Of a stretch of 64,000 nt of DNA, positions 1-9,728 are shown piece after piece (position 1 is the stretch's first letter; the number at the start of each line of letters is the position of its first letter). Below the pieces are notes generated by a model. That model did no database searches and had not been told where the DNA came from. It was given only the letters and a program-made list of their open reading frames with translations. The stretch is from Gammaproteobacteria bacterium (lineage in GTDB: Bacteria > Pseudomonadota > Gammaproteobacteria > Pseudomonadales > Pseudohongiellaceae), in the NCBI GenBank assembly GCA_002711845.1, contig PASF01000001.1:361485-425484 (forward strand), read 5' to 3'. The position numbers and the translations under genes were made by a program.

Positions 1-1301
1 CGGCCGAAAGCCACGGACTGCTCCTTGATGGCCTGCCGGATGATGTCAGCGCGGTTCACGGCCTCATCCAGTGGACAGTTGTCCAGCAGCAGAATGAATT
101 CCTCGCCGCCCCAGCGACACAGGGTATCGCTTTGCCGGGTGTGCTGCAGGATGGCGCGTGACACCGCCTGCAGCACCAGGTCGCCAGCGTGATGGCCGTG
201 GCTGTCGTTGATACGCTTGAAGTGGTCAATATCAATACTGACCAGCGCCACCGGGCGCGGGTAACGTTGTGTGCTGCGCGACAGATGCTCAAAAATCATG
301 TCAAACAGGTGCCGGTTGGCAATGCCGGTGAGCCGGTCGCGGGTCGCCATTTCTTCCAGGCGGCGCTGGTAGGAGCGCAGGGTAAAATGCGCAATGATCA
401 GCACCAGCACCATGATGGCCGCGGACAGGCTGAGATTCAGCAGCAGGGTGTTGTCCAGGCGTTGCTCGGAGACGGTGGCATCCTGTTCGACGATCAGGTA
501 CCAGTCGAATTCCGGTACCAGACGGCTGTTGAGGAACACCTTGTGACCCTGTCTGTCGACATATTCCAGGGCGGCACTGGGTGTGCTCAGAATCTGTGTG
601 GCGATCGCGCCCAGTGCGGCGCGATCCTGCAGCCGGGCACTGCGATCATCGCCGCGTCCGGTCAGCGTCACATTGCCCTGCCGGTCGACAAAGTAGATGG
701 TCCGGTCGTAGCGCTGCTGATAGATGTCAATCAGCTCGGTGACGGCCTCCACTGACAGGCCAACTCCAGTGGCGCCCATGTACTGGCCGTTGTAGTCACT
801 GACGCGGTAGTTGATGAAGATACTGACGCGGCTGCGATCGGCCGTGTCGGTATCGACATTGACCTCGTAGGGATCACGCATGCTGCGCACGCGGAAATAC
901 CAGTCGTCGGCAGGATCCTGTTCGCTGACGGTTTTCAGCACACCGGTGGGGTGGTAATACTGGCGGCTCTGCTCGGAGACATAGAACGCCGTGATGGTGT
1001 CGTATTCCTGCTGGATTTCGTTGAGGTAGGCAATGATGCGGTTGGGATCTTCCTCACCGGTCAGCGCCCAGTCACGCACAAAGGTATCGGTGGCCATGAC
1101 CGAGGAGATCAGAATCGGGCGCAGCAGGTCGCGCTGGATCTCGGAATAGATGTTGTCGCTGGTCAGCGGCAGCATCTGCTCGGTGATATTGCGTGACAGC
1201 GAGTCGCGGGCGACAAAATAGCTGGTCAGGCTGGTGGCCATGAAACCAATGACCATCAGGGCCGTCAGCGCGCTGACAAATAACAGTTTTCGCTTGTACA
1301 T
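1..1301 (-). CDS. Membrane diguanylate cyclase, Cache sensor plus GGDEF (3' end outside window)
   Basis: The reading frame starts at the ATG at 1301 and runs off the left edge, so about 433 N-terminal residues are visible. An N-terminal membrane helix (MYKRKLLFVSALTALMVIGF) is followed by a roughly 290-residue extracytoplasmic region of Cache/dCache type, a second helix near residues 300-320 (reading ...LSAAIMVLVLIIAHFTL), and then a GGDEF domain. The active-site motif is an intact GGEEF, and the typical DRLTGIANR entry and DIDHFKRIND motif precede it. By family knowledge it makes c-di-GMP in response to a periplasmic ligand. Whether an RxxD inhibitory site and the final helix are intact can be judged only partly, since the C-terminus is cut. 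It is divergent from the DUF599 gene. Confidence 0.9.
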   Translation of the reverse strand, partial: MYKRKLLFVSALTALMVIGFMATSLTSYFVARDSLSRNITEQMLPLTSDNIYSEIQRDLLRPILISSVMATDTFVRDWALTGEEDPNRIIAYLNEIQQEYDTITAFYVSEQSRQYYHPTGVLKTVSEQDPADDWYFRVRSMRDPYEVNVDTDTADRSRVSIFINYRVSDYNGQYMGATGVGLSVEAVTELIDIYQQRYDRTIYFVDRQGNVTLTGRGDDRSARLQDRAALGAIATQILSTPSAALEYVDRQGHKVFLNSRLVPEFDWYLIVEQDATVSEQRLDNTLLLNLSLSAAIMVLVLIIAHFTLRSYQRRLEEMATRDRLTGIANRHLFDMIFEHLSRSTQRYPRPVALVSIDIDHFKRINDSHGHHAGDLVLQAVSRAILQHTRQSDTLCRWGGEEFILLLDNCPLDEAVNRADIIRQAIKEQSVAFG

Positions 1302-1487
1302 CGCTTCCTGATGGAGATTTCCGTATTGTTTTACTGTCGAGCCTCAACCGATCACCGATTCTAGCATCATATTGGGGCAACGGGCAGTGATTGCCCCGGG
1401 CACCGTCAATCTGTGTGCCGAAACGCTTGTCAGCCTGTTGCGTGTGGTTTACTGTCGACCTGTTAATGTTTATCAGACGATCGATTC

Positions 1488-2207
1488 ATGATTCCATCCA
1501 TTATGACCTACCTGCAGGAGAACCAGCTCAGTGTGCTGGCGCTGGTCTTTTTCCTGAGCTGCTTTCGCGGTTATCTGTATTACACCTCGCTGCGTGCAGT
1601 GGATACGCCGTGTCTGGCCTATGCGATGCATCGCTTCCGCAAACAGTGGATCCGCATGGCGCTGACCCGCGAGAACCGGATAGCCGACACCAACATCGTT
1701 GCCAACCTGGAGCGCAATGTGTCGTTCTTTGCCTCGGCCTCGCTGCTGGTGCTGGCGGGTCTGCTGACACTGCTGAACTCGTCCGATGCGGTGATGGGCA
1801 TGCTGGCCGATTTTCCTTTCTCCGACCAGAGCACCCGGGGGGAATGGGAAGTCAAGGTGATGCTGCTGGTGTTCCTGTTTGTCTACGCCTTTTTCAAGTT
1901 TACCTGGAGCCTGCGCCAGTACGGCCTGGTGTCGGTGATGATCGGCGGGGCGCCCGAGCTCAAGTTGTTGCCCAGCGAAGAAGAAATGGCGCGGCACGTT
2001 GAGTCCATCTCCAAGATGTCATCCAAGGCGTCGGGCAACTTCAACAATGGCTTGCGCAGCTATTACTTCGCGATGGCGGCGCTGAGCTGGTTCGTCAACG
2101 CCTGGTTCTTTATCGCGCTGTCAGCGTTTGTCGTGTTTGTGCTGTATCGTCGTGAGTTCAAGTCCGACACGCTGGCCATCATGATGGAAGATCTGCCCGA
2201 CGCTTGA
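1488..2207 (+). CDS. DUF599 family membrane protein
   Basis: A 239-residue integral membrane protein. Hydrophobic stretches lie at about residues 12-28, 80-100, 125-145 and 200-225. The pattern matches the DUF599 family: an early RGYLYYTSLRA-like loop, the NLERNVSFFASASLLVLAG segment and an FFKFTWSLRQY segment. The biochemical role of DUF599 is not established. An alternative in-frame start lies at 1503 (MTYLQ). The stop is 27 bases before the CHASE-PAS-GGDEF-EAL gene on the same strand, so the two may be co-transcribed. That would be weak contextual evidence for a link to c-di-GMP signalling, and no more. Confidence 0.8.
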   Translation: MIPSIMTYLQENQLSVLALVFFLSCFRGYLYYTSLRAVDTPCLAYAMHRFRKQWIRMALTRENRIADTNIVANLERNVSFFASASLLVLAGLLTLLNSSDAVMGMLADFPFSDQSTRGEWEVKVMLLVFLFVYAFFKFTWSLRQYGLVSVMIGGAPELKLLPSEEEMARHVESISKMSSKASGNFNNGLRSYYFAMAALSWFVNAWFFIALSAFVVFVLYRREFKSDTLAIMMEDLPDA

Positions 2208-2234
2208 CGACATTTCATCCATTGCGGATACCGT

Positions 2235-4793
2235 TTGATGATCAAAACGCTGTTCAAGAAGCGATCCCTGTTGCTGTCTCTGCTGATGCTGGCGGTCATC
2301 GTGATGGCCATCCAGGTGAGTATCGAGCGTCGTTACCTGGAGCAGGTGGAAGCGGTGCAAAGCGAGGCGGTCAGCGAACGTCTGAGTACCATCCGTTACC
2401 AGCTGGAAAGCGAGCTGACCAATAACCTGTCGCTGATCAACGGTCTGGCAGCATTTATTGCATCCTATCCGGATTTCACCGCAGCCCAGTTTGAACTGTA
2501 TGCCAGTACCGTGCTTGCGCGTGAGCCGGCGCTGGTCAACCTGGCGGTAGCGCCGGGACTGGTGATCCGTGATATTTACCCGTACGAGGGCAATGAGGCC
2601 GCCATTGGCCTGGATTACATGCGCCAGGACAATCAGCGTGCTGAAGTGGTGCAGGTGGTGCAGACCGGCAGTCTGGTGATTGCCGGGCCGCTGGAGCTGG
2701 TGCAGGGCGGTGTCGCCTTTATCGGGCGGGCGCCTGTCTATGTGCTGGACGAAACAGGCGAGCCGGTGCTGTGGGGGATTGTGTCAGCGCCCATCCTGGC
2801 TGAAACGGTATATGACAATGCCGGGCTGCTGGACCTGCCTGCCGATCTGGCCTTTGCCATGCGCCGGGCGGGACGATCAGGCACGGGTGATGTGTTTTTT
2901 GGGGTACCTGCCACGTTTGATAACCCGCTGGCGGTGATCATGCCCATCTCTGCCGGTGGCAGCACCTGGGAGATTGCCGCGGCGCCGCCGCCGGCGCTGC
3001 TGCAGGGTGGCACCGCCGTGGTCGTGCTGCGTGCCGGCAGTATTCTGGTGTTTGTGTTGCTGGCGGTGCTGCTGGCTTTGCGTCACCGGCAGTTTGAAAA
3101 CAATCAGGCGCTGAAGAATATCATTTTCCGCAATGAACGTTTCCTGCGGGCCGTGGAAACCGTCTCGCAGGTGGGTGGCTGGCGCTGGTCGGATGATCGC
3201 TTTACCGAGCTGTCGACACAGACCCGGGACATCATGATGTTGCCGCGCAATGACGACACCGTCGACATGACCGGGTTCTGTGTCAGCCTGGATACCCGCA
3301 GTGCCGAGATGCTCACGCACTACATCACCCAGGCCGTCAAACTGCGCCAGCGTATTGACCAGGAGCTGGAGCTGCGTCGCCGCGAGGGACGGATCATCTG
3401 GGTGCATCTGAAGGCTGACGTTGCCGAGCTGGACGGCGACCGGGTGGAGCTGATTGGCGCCATTCAGGACATCACCCAGCAGAAGAAAGTTGATCAGCTG
3501 ATTGAGTACCAGGCCAACTACGACAGCCTGACCGGGTTGCCCAACCGCAGTCTGTTTCAGGACCGGCTGTATACGGCGCTGTTGCATGCCCAGCGCCGCA
3601 GCACGCGGATCGCCGTGCTGTTTGTCGACCTCGACAATTTCAAATCGGTGAACGACAACCTGGGGCATGATGCTGGCGACGAGCTGCTGGTAGAATCCGC
3701 ACAGCGCATTCAGGCCGCCATCCGCACCGAGGATACCGTGGCGCGCTACAGTGGGGATGAGTTTGTCGCGTTGCTGGTGGATGTGTTTGCCGCCAGTGTG
3801 GTATCGCGCATTGCTGACGACATTGTGGCGGCCATGCGTCAGCCGTTTGTGCTGGACGGGCGCCAGGTGTATTGCAGCGTCAGCATTGGCGTGGCGTTTT
3901 ATCCCGATGATGGCGAAAGCGTCGATACCCTGGTGATCAAGGCCGACCAGGCCATGTATGAAGTGAAAAAGGCCGGGCGTAATTCCTGGCAATTCTATAC
4001 CACGGCCATGCAGCTGGAGTCGGAGCAGAAACATCACCTGTACAACGAGCTGGTGGTGGCGCTGGAACTGGGCCAGCTGTCCGTGGTTTACCAGCCGATT
4101 GTGGAGGCTGCCAGCGGACGGGTGGTCAGCTGTGAGGCGCTGGTGCGCTGGCCGCTGGAGGACGGTGGCTGGATTGCACCGGATATCTTCATCCCGATTG
4201 CCGAGGAGCGGGGCCTGATCAACCGCATTGATCTGTTTGTGCTGCTGACCGCGTTGCGTTTTCTCAATGAACTGAACGCAACCTTGCGCGAACCGATTGC
4301 CCTGTCAGTGAATGTGTCGCCGCGTGTGCTGCACCTGCGTGATGATGACGCGCAGGACTGGTTGCGGGCACTGGAGCGGGAGAAACAAGTCAACGTGACC
4401 ATCGAGATCACCGAACGGGTGCTGGTGGAAGACAGCAGCAGTACCCATGAAGTCCTGGACCAGCTGCATCGCGCGGGCGTGCAGATAGCCATTGACGACT
4501 TTGGCACCGGTTATTCGGGGCTGAGTTATTTCTCGCGCTTTCCGGTGTCGTCGGTGAAGATTGATCGGTCGTTTGTGCAGGATCTGGGCCTGCGCACGAC
4601 CGAAACCACGCTGGTGGAAACCATCCTTCTATTGGCCAGCAAGCTCAATATCAAGGTGGTGGCCGAAGGGGTGGAAACGGAAAGTCAGGCAGCTTTTCTG
4701 CGCGACAACCAGTGTGATTATCTGCAGGGGTATCATATTTCCAGGCCGCTTGCCGGGCAGGACTTCCGCGATTTCGTGATGTCACGAGACTGA
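2235..4793 (+). CDS. CHASE-PAS-GGDEF-EAL c-di-GMP turnover protein
   Basis: An 852-residue sensor protein. Domains in order: membrane helix (about 9-28), periplasmic CHASE domain (about 60-240), second helix (about 259-280), a PAS-like region ending in a PAC-like IQDITQQKK (about 300-420), GGDEF (about 425-580) and EAL (about 590-840). The cyclase motif reads SGDEF, a tolerated variant of GGDEF. The phosphodiesterase half keeps its signature residues: EAL in CEALVRW, ITERVLVED, DDFGTGYSG, KIDRSFV and the late VVAEGVE. Hydrolysis of c-di-GMP is therefore likely, while cyclase activity is possible. The gene follows the DUF599 gene closely and is convergent with the decarboxylase gene, only 28 bases away. 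Confidence 0.93.
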   Translation: MMIKTLFKKRSLLLSLLMLAVIVMAIQVSIERRYLEQVEAVQSEAVSERLSTIRYQLESELTNNLSLINGLAAFIASYPDFTAAQFELYASTVLAREPALVNLAVAPGLVIRDIYPYEGNEAAIGLDYMRQDNQRAEVVQVVQTGSLVIAGPLELVQGGVAFIGRAPVYVLDETGEPVLWGIVSAPILAETVYDNAGLLDLPADLAFAMRRAGRSGTGDVFFGVPATFDNPLAVIMPISAGGSTWEIAAAPPPALLQGGTAVVVLRAGSILVFVLLAVLLALRHRQFENNQALKNIIFRNERFLRAVETVSQVGGWRWSDDRFTELSTQTRDIMMLPRNDDTVDMTGFCVSLDTRSAEMLTHYITQAVKLRQRIDQELELRRREGRIIWVHLKADVAELDGDRVELIGAIQDITQQKKVDQLIEYQANYDSLTGLPNRSLFQDRLYTALLHAQRRSTRIAVLFVDLDNFKSVNDNLGHDAGDELLVESAQRIQAAIRTEDTVARYSGDEFVALLVDVFAASVVSRIADDIVAAMRQPFVLDGRQVYCSVSIGVAFYPDDGESVDTLVIKADQAMYEVKKAGRNSWQFYTTAMQLESEQKHHLYNELVVALELGQLSVVYQPIVEAASGRVVSCEALVRWPLEDGGWIAPDIFIPIAEERGLINRIDLFVLLTALRFLNELNATLREPIALSVNVSPRVLHLRDDDAQDWLRALEREKQVNVTIEITERVLVEDSSSTHEVLDQLHRAGVQIAIDDFGTGYSGLSYFSRFPVSSVKIDRSFVQDLGLRTTETTLVETILLLASKLNIKVVAEGVETESQAAFLRDNQCDYLQGYHISRPLAGQDFRDFVMSRD

Positions 4794-4821
4794 AAGGTCT
4801 GCCGGCAGGGCGGCCCGGCGA

Positions 4822-5994
4822 TCAGACAAAGTAGGACTTCAGGGGCGGGAAGCCGTTGAACTCCACCGAGCTGTAGCTGGTGGTATAGGCGCCGGTGGAG
4901 AACCAGTACAGTCGGTCGCCGGTGGCCAGATTCAGCGGCAACTCGTATTTGTACTGCTCATACATGATGTCGGCGCTGTCACAGGTCGGCCCGGCCAGAA
5001 TGACTTCTTCGGACTCACCGGCCTTGTCGGTGTGGATGGGGAACTTGATTGCTTCATCCAGCGTCTCGATCAGCCCGGAGAATTTGCCGACGTCGGTGAA
5101 AATCCAGCGGTGCAGGGCGGTGTGTGACTTGCGCGAAATCAGCACCACTTCGGACACCAGAATACCCGAGTTGGAAATCAGTGAGCGGCCCGGCTCCAGA
5201 ATGATCTGCGGGAAGTCCTCGCCGAAATCTTCCTGGATAAAGCGGGTGATTTCTTCGGCGTAGGTCGGCAGTGTGTTGGCGCGGGTGATGTAGTTGGCCG
5301 GAAAGCCACCGCCCAGATTGATCATCTTGAGCACGATGCCGTCTTCTTCTTTCAGGCGCTCGAAAATGACTTTCACCTTGGCAATGGCGGCGTCCCAGAC
5401 CCCGATATCGCGCTGCTGGGAGCCCACGTGGAAGGACACGCCGTAGGGTTCCAGGCCCAGTTCACGGGCCAGGATCAGCAGATCAATGGCCATGTCGGTG
5501 TGGCAGCCGAACTTGCGTGACAGCGGCCAGTCAGCCGTGTGGCTGCCCTCGGTGAGAATCCGGACGTACACTTTGGAGCCGGGCGCCGCGCGGGCAATAT
5601 TGCGCAGGTCGGCTTCCGAGTCGGTGGCGTACATGCGCACACCTTTCTCGTAGAAATAACGGATATCCTTGCTCTTTTTGATGGTGTTACCATAGCTGCA
5701 ACGCTCGGCACTGACGTCCAGGCCCAGCAGCTTGTCCAGCTCGTAGATGGAGGCCACATCAAAATTCGAGCCTTTGTCACGCAGCAGTGTCAGAATCTCC
5801 GGCGCCGGGTTGGCTTTAACCGCGTAGTAAACATTGGCGTACGGAAAGTATTCAACCAGAGTGTCGTAGTGCTCGCTGATGGTGTTCAGGTCGATCACCA
5901 CAAAGGGTGTTTCCTGGGTGTCGGCGAGGGCCTTTATGCGGTTAAAGGTGGGCAGCGGGTAGAAATCTTCGACTCTGATCGGTTCTGTACTCAT
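4822..5994 (-). CDS. Type III PLP-dependent ornithine/lysine decarboxylase
   Basis: A 390-residue alanine-racemase-fold decarboxylase of the eukaryotic ODC type, which makes putrescine (or cadaverine) in the cytoplasm. The PLP lysine is K60 in YYAVKANPAP. The phosphate-binding GGGFP motif and EPGRSLISNSG are present. The catalytic cysteine is C338 in GPTCDSAD, the motif that distinguishes ODC/LDC from diaminopimelate decarboxylase. A longer frame extends to 6096, but the ATG at 5994 has a good AAGGAGC ribosome site 12 bases upstream and gives the normal family length. Sequence alone does not separate ornithine from lysine as substrate; the closely related Vibrio enzymes use both. It is divergent from the ABC exporter, and a polyamine importer (27.3-31.3 kb) lies in the same window. 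Confidence 0.93.
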   Translation of the reverse strand: MSTEPIRVEDFYPLPTFNRIKALADTQETPFVVIDLNTISEHYDTLVEYFPYANVYYAVKANPAPEILTLLRDKGSNFDVASIYELDKLLGLDVSAERCSYGNTIKKSKDIRYFYEKGVRMYATDSEADLRNIARAAPGSKVYVRILTEGSHTADWPLSRKFGCHTDMAIDLLILARELGLEPYGVSFHVGSQQRDIGVWDAAIAKVKVIFERLKEEDGIVLKMINLGGGFPANYITRANTLPTYAEEITRFIQEDFGEDFPQIILEPGRSLISNSGILVSEVVLISRKSHTALHRWIFTDVGKFSGLIETLDEAIKFPIHTDKAGESEEVILAGPTCDSADIMYEQYKYELPLNLATGDRLYWFSTGAYTTSYSSVEFNGFPPLKSYFV

Positions 5995-6217
5995 GCTAGG
6001 CTCTTGCTCCTTCAGCCCCGGTTGGGGAATGGGTAAGGAATGGTTGTTGCTGTCACTGGCTTGGCCCTGATACGGCCGCTGCAGGCATTGTAGCAAAGGC
6101 TTCGGACGCGGGACACGAAGATTTTTGGGTCGGGATGACTGCCGGCCGGCAAGGGTATATCAGGCGCAATTGACCGCAGCGGGCGGCCCGGATCCACAGG
6201 ACAGTGTAAAACGCATC

Positions 6218-7963
6218 ATGGACATTTTTTTCAAACTGGGCTGGTATTTCCGGGCACAATGGCGTCGTTACGCCGTCGCTGGCCTGTTGCTGGTGGTTGT
6301 TGATGTGCTGGAGCTGATGATTCCCTGGCTGGTCGGGCAGCTGATTGATGATGTGCTGGCTCAGCGGCTGACATCGGCCGACTTGTGGCGCTACGTGCTG
6401 ATCATCGCAGTGCTGGGCGTGGTCATCTATGTCATGCGCTTCCTGTGGCGCATGTATCTGTTCAGTGCCTCCTTTCAATTGGCGGAACTGCTGCGACAGC
6501 GGGTATTCAGGCAGCTTACCTCGATGGCCCCGGCGTTTTATCACCGGCACCGCACCGGTGACCTGATGGCGCGGGCCACCAATGACGTCACGGCGGTGGA
6601 GATGACCGCCGGTGAAGGCGTGTTGTCCGGGCTGGACGGCGTGGTGACCGGGGTGCTGGTGTTACTGGTGATGCTGGTGTTCATCAACTGGCAGCTGACG
6701 CTGGTGGCTTTGTTGCCGTTTCCGTTCATGGCCTGTTTTTTTTATATTCTGGGTACCCGCCTGCATGATGGCTTTCGTGATGCCCAGGAACGTTTCTCCG
6801 ATCTCAATGACCGGGTGCAGGAAAGTGTGTCCGGTATCCGCATGATCCGCGCCTTTGGCCGCGAAGCGCGGGAAGATCAGGTGTTCCTGTCGGTGGCTGA
6901 TCGCGCCTCCGAGGCCAATATGCGCGTGGCGGCAACGGACTCTTTGTATGACCCGGCCATTTTTCTCACGGTGGGGGCGTCGTTCATGCTGTCGATCGGC
7001 ATGGGCGCCTGGCTGGTGACACGCGGGGATATCACCCTGGGTGAACTGACCAGTTTCACCATGTACCTGGGTTTCCTGATCTGGCCGATGTTTGCCTATG
7101 GCTGGCTGCTGAACCTGGTGGAGCGGGGCAATGCTGCCTATACCCGGATCAGTGCGCTGCTGGATGCCCGTTCACCGGTGATCGATGATGGCCGCGAGCA
7201 GCAGGCGCCGTCGTTCGATATTCATTGGCGCGTTGACCGGTTCTGCTATCCCGGCAGTGACCAGCCGGCGCTGGCGAATATTGATCTGATCGCGCGCCAG
7301 GGGCAGATGCTGGGTATTGTTGGCGCCACCGGCGCGGGCAAAACCTCGCTGATCAACCTGTTGCTGCGCTATTACGATGACCCCGCCTGTGAGGTCAGTG
7401 TGGGTGGTATACCGGTGGCGGCGTATCAGCTGCATGCGCTGCGCGGCATGGTGGCCGTGGTGCCGCAGGATGCCTTTCTGTTCACTGCCACCATTGCCGA
7501 AAATATCGCGCTGGGCAAACCTGATGCCACGCTTGATGAGATCCGTGCCGTGGCCCGCCTGGCGGCGGTTGAGCAGGATATTCTGCGCTTTCCGGCAGCC
7601 TACGAGACCTTGGTCGGCGAGCGCGGCGTCACGCTGTCCGGGGGGCAGAAGCAGCGTATTGCCATTGCCCGCGCGCTGCTGCTGGATGCGCCGATTCTGA
7701 TTCTGGACGATGCCCTGTCGGCCGTCGATGTCGGCACCGAGCGCAGCATTCTGGCGCACCTGCGCGCGGCCCGGCAGGGCCGCACCACCCTGGTTCTGTG
7801 TCACCGTCTGTCTGCCGTCGAAGAGGCCGAACAGATTGCCGTGCTCAGTCATGGCGAGCTCGCCGAGTTGGGCACCCATCAGGCATTGTTGGCCCGCAAG
7901 GGCTGGTACGCGCGCATGTTCGATTATCAGCAACTGGAGCAGGCCGTTGTATCAGGACGATGA
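6218..7963 (+). CDS. mdlA: MdlA-like ABC exporter half (permease-ATPase)
   Basis: A 581-residue half-transporter with a six-helix exporter domain (about 1-320) fused to an ATPase domain. The ATPase shows Walker A GATGAGKTS, a Q-loop in VPQDAFLF, an intact LSGGQ signature, and Walker B LILDDALSAVD, where the usual catalytic Glu is Asp. That LDD form is typical of the MdlA/SmdA partner of heterodimeric exporters. An upstream frame reaches 6125, but the ATG at 6218 (MDIFFKLGWYF) gives the family's usual length; its ribosome site is poor. The 3' end overlaps the start of the mdlB-like gene, as expected for coupled subunits. The substrate is unknown: multidrug efflux by family analogy, with peptide export possible from context. 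Confidence 0.9.
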   Translation: MDIFFKLGWYFRAQWRRYAVAGLLLVVVDVLELMIPWLVGQLIDDVLAQRLTSADLWRYVLIIAVLGVVIYVMRFLWRMYLFSASFQLAELLRQRVFRQLTSMAPAFYHRHRTGDLMARATNDVTAVEMTAGEGVLSGLDGVVTGVLVLLVMLVFINWQLTLVALLPFPFMACFFYILGTRLHDGFRDAQERFSDLNDRVQESVSGIRMIRAFGREAREDQVFLSVADRASEANMRVAATDSLYDPAIFLTVGASFMLSIGMGAWLVTRGDITLGELTSFTMYLGFLIWPMFAYGWLLNLVERGNAAYTRISALLDARSPVIDDGREQQAPSFDIHWRVDRFCYPGSDQPALANIDLIARQGQMLGIVGATGAGKTSLINLLLRYYDDPACEVSVGGIPVAAYQLHALRGMVAVVPQDAFLFTATIAENIALGKPDATLDEIRAVARLAAVEQDILRFPAAYETLVGERGVTLSGGQKQRIAIARALLLDAPILILDDALSAVDVGTERSILAHLRAARQGRTTLVLCHRLSAVEEAEQIAVLSHGELAELGTHQALLARKGWYARMFDYQQLEQAVVSGR

Positions 7964-9716
7964 CTTACCCCGACACGTGAACCGCGGTTCACTGAAGCGC
8001 CTGCTGCGCTATGCGCTGGCATACCCGCAGCTGCTCAAGCAGGCGGCGGTGTTTCTGCTGCTGGCGACGCTGGGGCAGGTGCTGGGGCCGGTGCTGATCA
8101 AGGTGTTTCTGGATGATTACGTGACCCAGGGTGTGTATCCGGTGCGGGACATCACGCTGCTGGCGCTGGCCTATGCGGCCATGTACGGGGTCTCCGCCTG
8201 GGCCGGGTACCTGCAGGCCATGCGGCTCAATGAAGTGGCGTTTTCGGTGGTGCGCAGCATCCGCTCACAGGTGTTTGCGACGGTGATGCGCAAGCCCATG
8301 AGTTTCTTTGACCATGAACCGACCGGCAAGCTGGTGTCGCGGATTACCAATGACACCGAGGCCATCAAGGATCTGTTTCTGCATGTGATGGCAACCTTTG
8401 TGCAGAGCCTGGTGTTGATTGTGGCGGTGTTCATTGCCATGGCCTTTCTGGACTGGCGCCTGATGCTGGTGTGCCTGGTGATGATGCCGCTGATGGTGTT
8501 TGTCATGTTCACCTACCAGCGCCTGAGCTCGCCGCGTTATCACCGGGCACGCAGTATCCTCAGTCAGATCAATGGTTCGCTGAGCGAGTCGATTCAGGGC
8601 ATGAAAGTGATTCAGCTGATGAACCAGCAGCGGCGCTTTGATCAGCGTTTCACCGACACCAGCCAGAGCCACTTCAAGGCGCGAATGCGCAACCTCAAGC
8701 TGGACGCCCTGCTGTTGCGGCCGATGCCGGATCTGCTGCGCACATTGACCCTGGCCTGTCTGTTGTTCTTCTTCGGCTGGCAGTCGATGCAGACCGCGAT
8801 CGAGGTCGGTGTGATTTATGCGTTTATCAACTACCTGTCGCGCATCACCGAACCGGTGCTGCAGATGACTCAGCGGCTGAGCATGCTGCAGCAGGCGGTG
8901 GTCGCGGGTGAGCGGGTATTCACTATTCTGGATGATGGCGCTGAGGAACACGCCGCTGCACATCAGCTGATCGAGAGCGGGGAGGTGACCTTTCAGGAGG
9001 TTGCGTTCAGCTATGACGGCGAGCATCCAGTGCTGCGCGACATCAACTTTACCGTCAGGCCCGGCGAGTTTTACGCCATTGTTGGCCATACCGGCAGCGG
9101 GAAAAGCACGCTGATGAGCCTGCTGATGCGGTTCTACGCACCGCAGTCCGGCGACATTCTGCTCGACGGCAAGCACATCAATGAAATTGACCAGAACAGT
9201 CTGCGCGAATCGGTCGGTGTAGTCATGCAGGATCCGTTTATCACCACCGGCACGGTGCGGGAAAATATCACCCTGGGCCAGGACATGCCTGATGATGTGG
9301 TGCTGGCCGCTGCGGAACAGGCGCAGATCCATGACTTCATCATGACCCTGCCGCAAGCGTACAACACGCTGATGGACGAACGCGGCAGCAACTTCTCCAC
9401 CGGCCAGCGTCAGCTGCTGTCCCTGGCACGCACGCTGGCGCACAAGCCGCGCATCCTGATCCTGGACGAAGCCACGGCCAATATCGACAGCCACACCGAG
9501 GCGGTTATCCAGCGCGCGCTGCTGCTGCTGCGGGGGCACACCAGCATCATCGCCATCGCCCATCGGCTGAGCACCATCACCGCGGCAGATCAGATTCTGG
9601 TCTTGCATCAGGGCGAGATTACTCAGCGGGGCACGCACCAGGCACTGCTGGCTGAGGACGGCCTGTATCGCAACATGTATCTGTTGCAGCAGTCACGGGT
9701 GGTTGTCGCCGATTAA
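7947..9716 (+). CDS. mdlB: MdlB-like ABC exporter half (permease-ATPase), probable TTG start
   Basis: A 589-residue partner of the preceding half-transporter. An exporter membrane domain (about 30-330) is followed by an ATPase domain with Walker A GHTGSGKST, Walker B LILDEATANID with the catalytic Glu, and a degenerate signature FSTGQ instead of LSGGQ. Together with the Asp in the partner this gives the asymmetric pair of ATP sites known for heterodimeric exporters. No ATG is available near the expected N-terminus. TTG at 7947 sits 7 bases after a GGAG and gives a 17-base overlap with mdlA; GTG at 7977 is the alternative but has no ribosome site. The frame is open far upstream, but that part merely overlaps the mdlA ATPase. 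Confidence 0.9.
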   Translation: MYQDDDLPRHVNRGSLKRLLRYALAYPQLLKQAAVFLLLATLGQVLGPVLIKVFLDDYVTQGVYPVRDITLLALAYAAMYGVSAWAGYLQAMRLNEVAFSVVRSIRSQVFATVMRKPMSFFDHEPTGKLVSRITNDTEAIKDLFLHVMATFVQSLVLIVAVFIAMAFLDWRLMLVCLVMMPLMVFVMFTYQRLSSPRYHRARSILSQINGSLSESIQGMKVIQLMNQQRRFDQRFTDTSQSHFKARMRNLKLDALLLRPMPDLLRTLTLACLLFFFGWQSMQTAIEVGVIYAFINYLSRITEPVLQMTQRLSMLQQAVVAGERVFTILDDGAEEHAAAHQLIESGEVTFQEVAFSYDGEHPVLRDINFTVRPGEFYAIVGHTGSGKSTLMSLLMRFYAPQSGDILLDGKHINEIDQNSLRESVGVVMQDPFITTGTVRENITLGQDMPDDVVLAAAEQAQIHDFIMTLPQAYNTLMDERGSNFSTGQRQLLSLARTLAHKPRILILDEATANIDSHTEAVIQRALLLLRGHTSIIAIAHRLSTITAADQILVLHQGEITQRGTHQALLAEDGLYRNMYLLQQSRVVVAD

Positions 9717-9728
9717 GTTGCCTGCGGG

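Noticed and set aside
2877-4037. A 386-codon minus-strand open frame
   Set aside because: It lies opposite the PAS-GGDEF-EAL coding region, is His/Gln-rich in the way antisense frames of GC-rich genes are, and has no family features.
8265-9638. A 457-codon minus-strand open frame
   Set aside because: It is fully antisense to the mdlB-like gene and shows the same Gln/His-rich composition with no motif.
6218-9716. Peptide-processing (C39) bacteriocin exporter
   Set aside because: Neither half has an N-terminal C39 peptidase domain; both match the MdlA/MdlB pattern.
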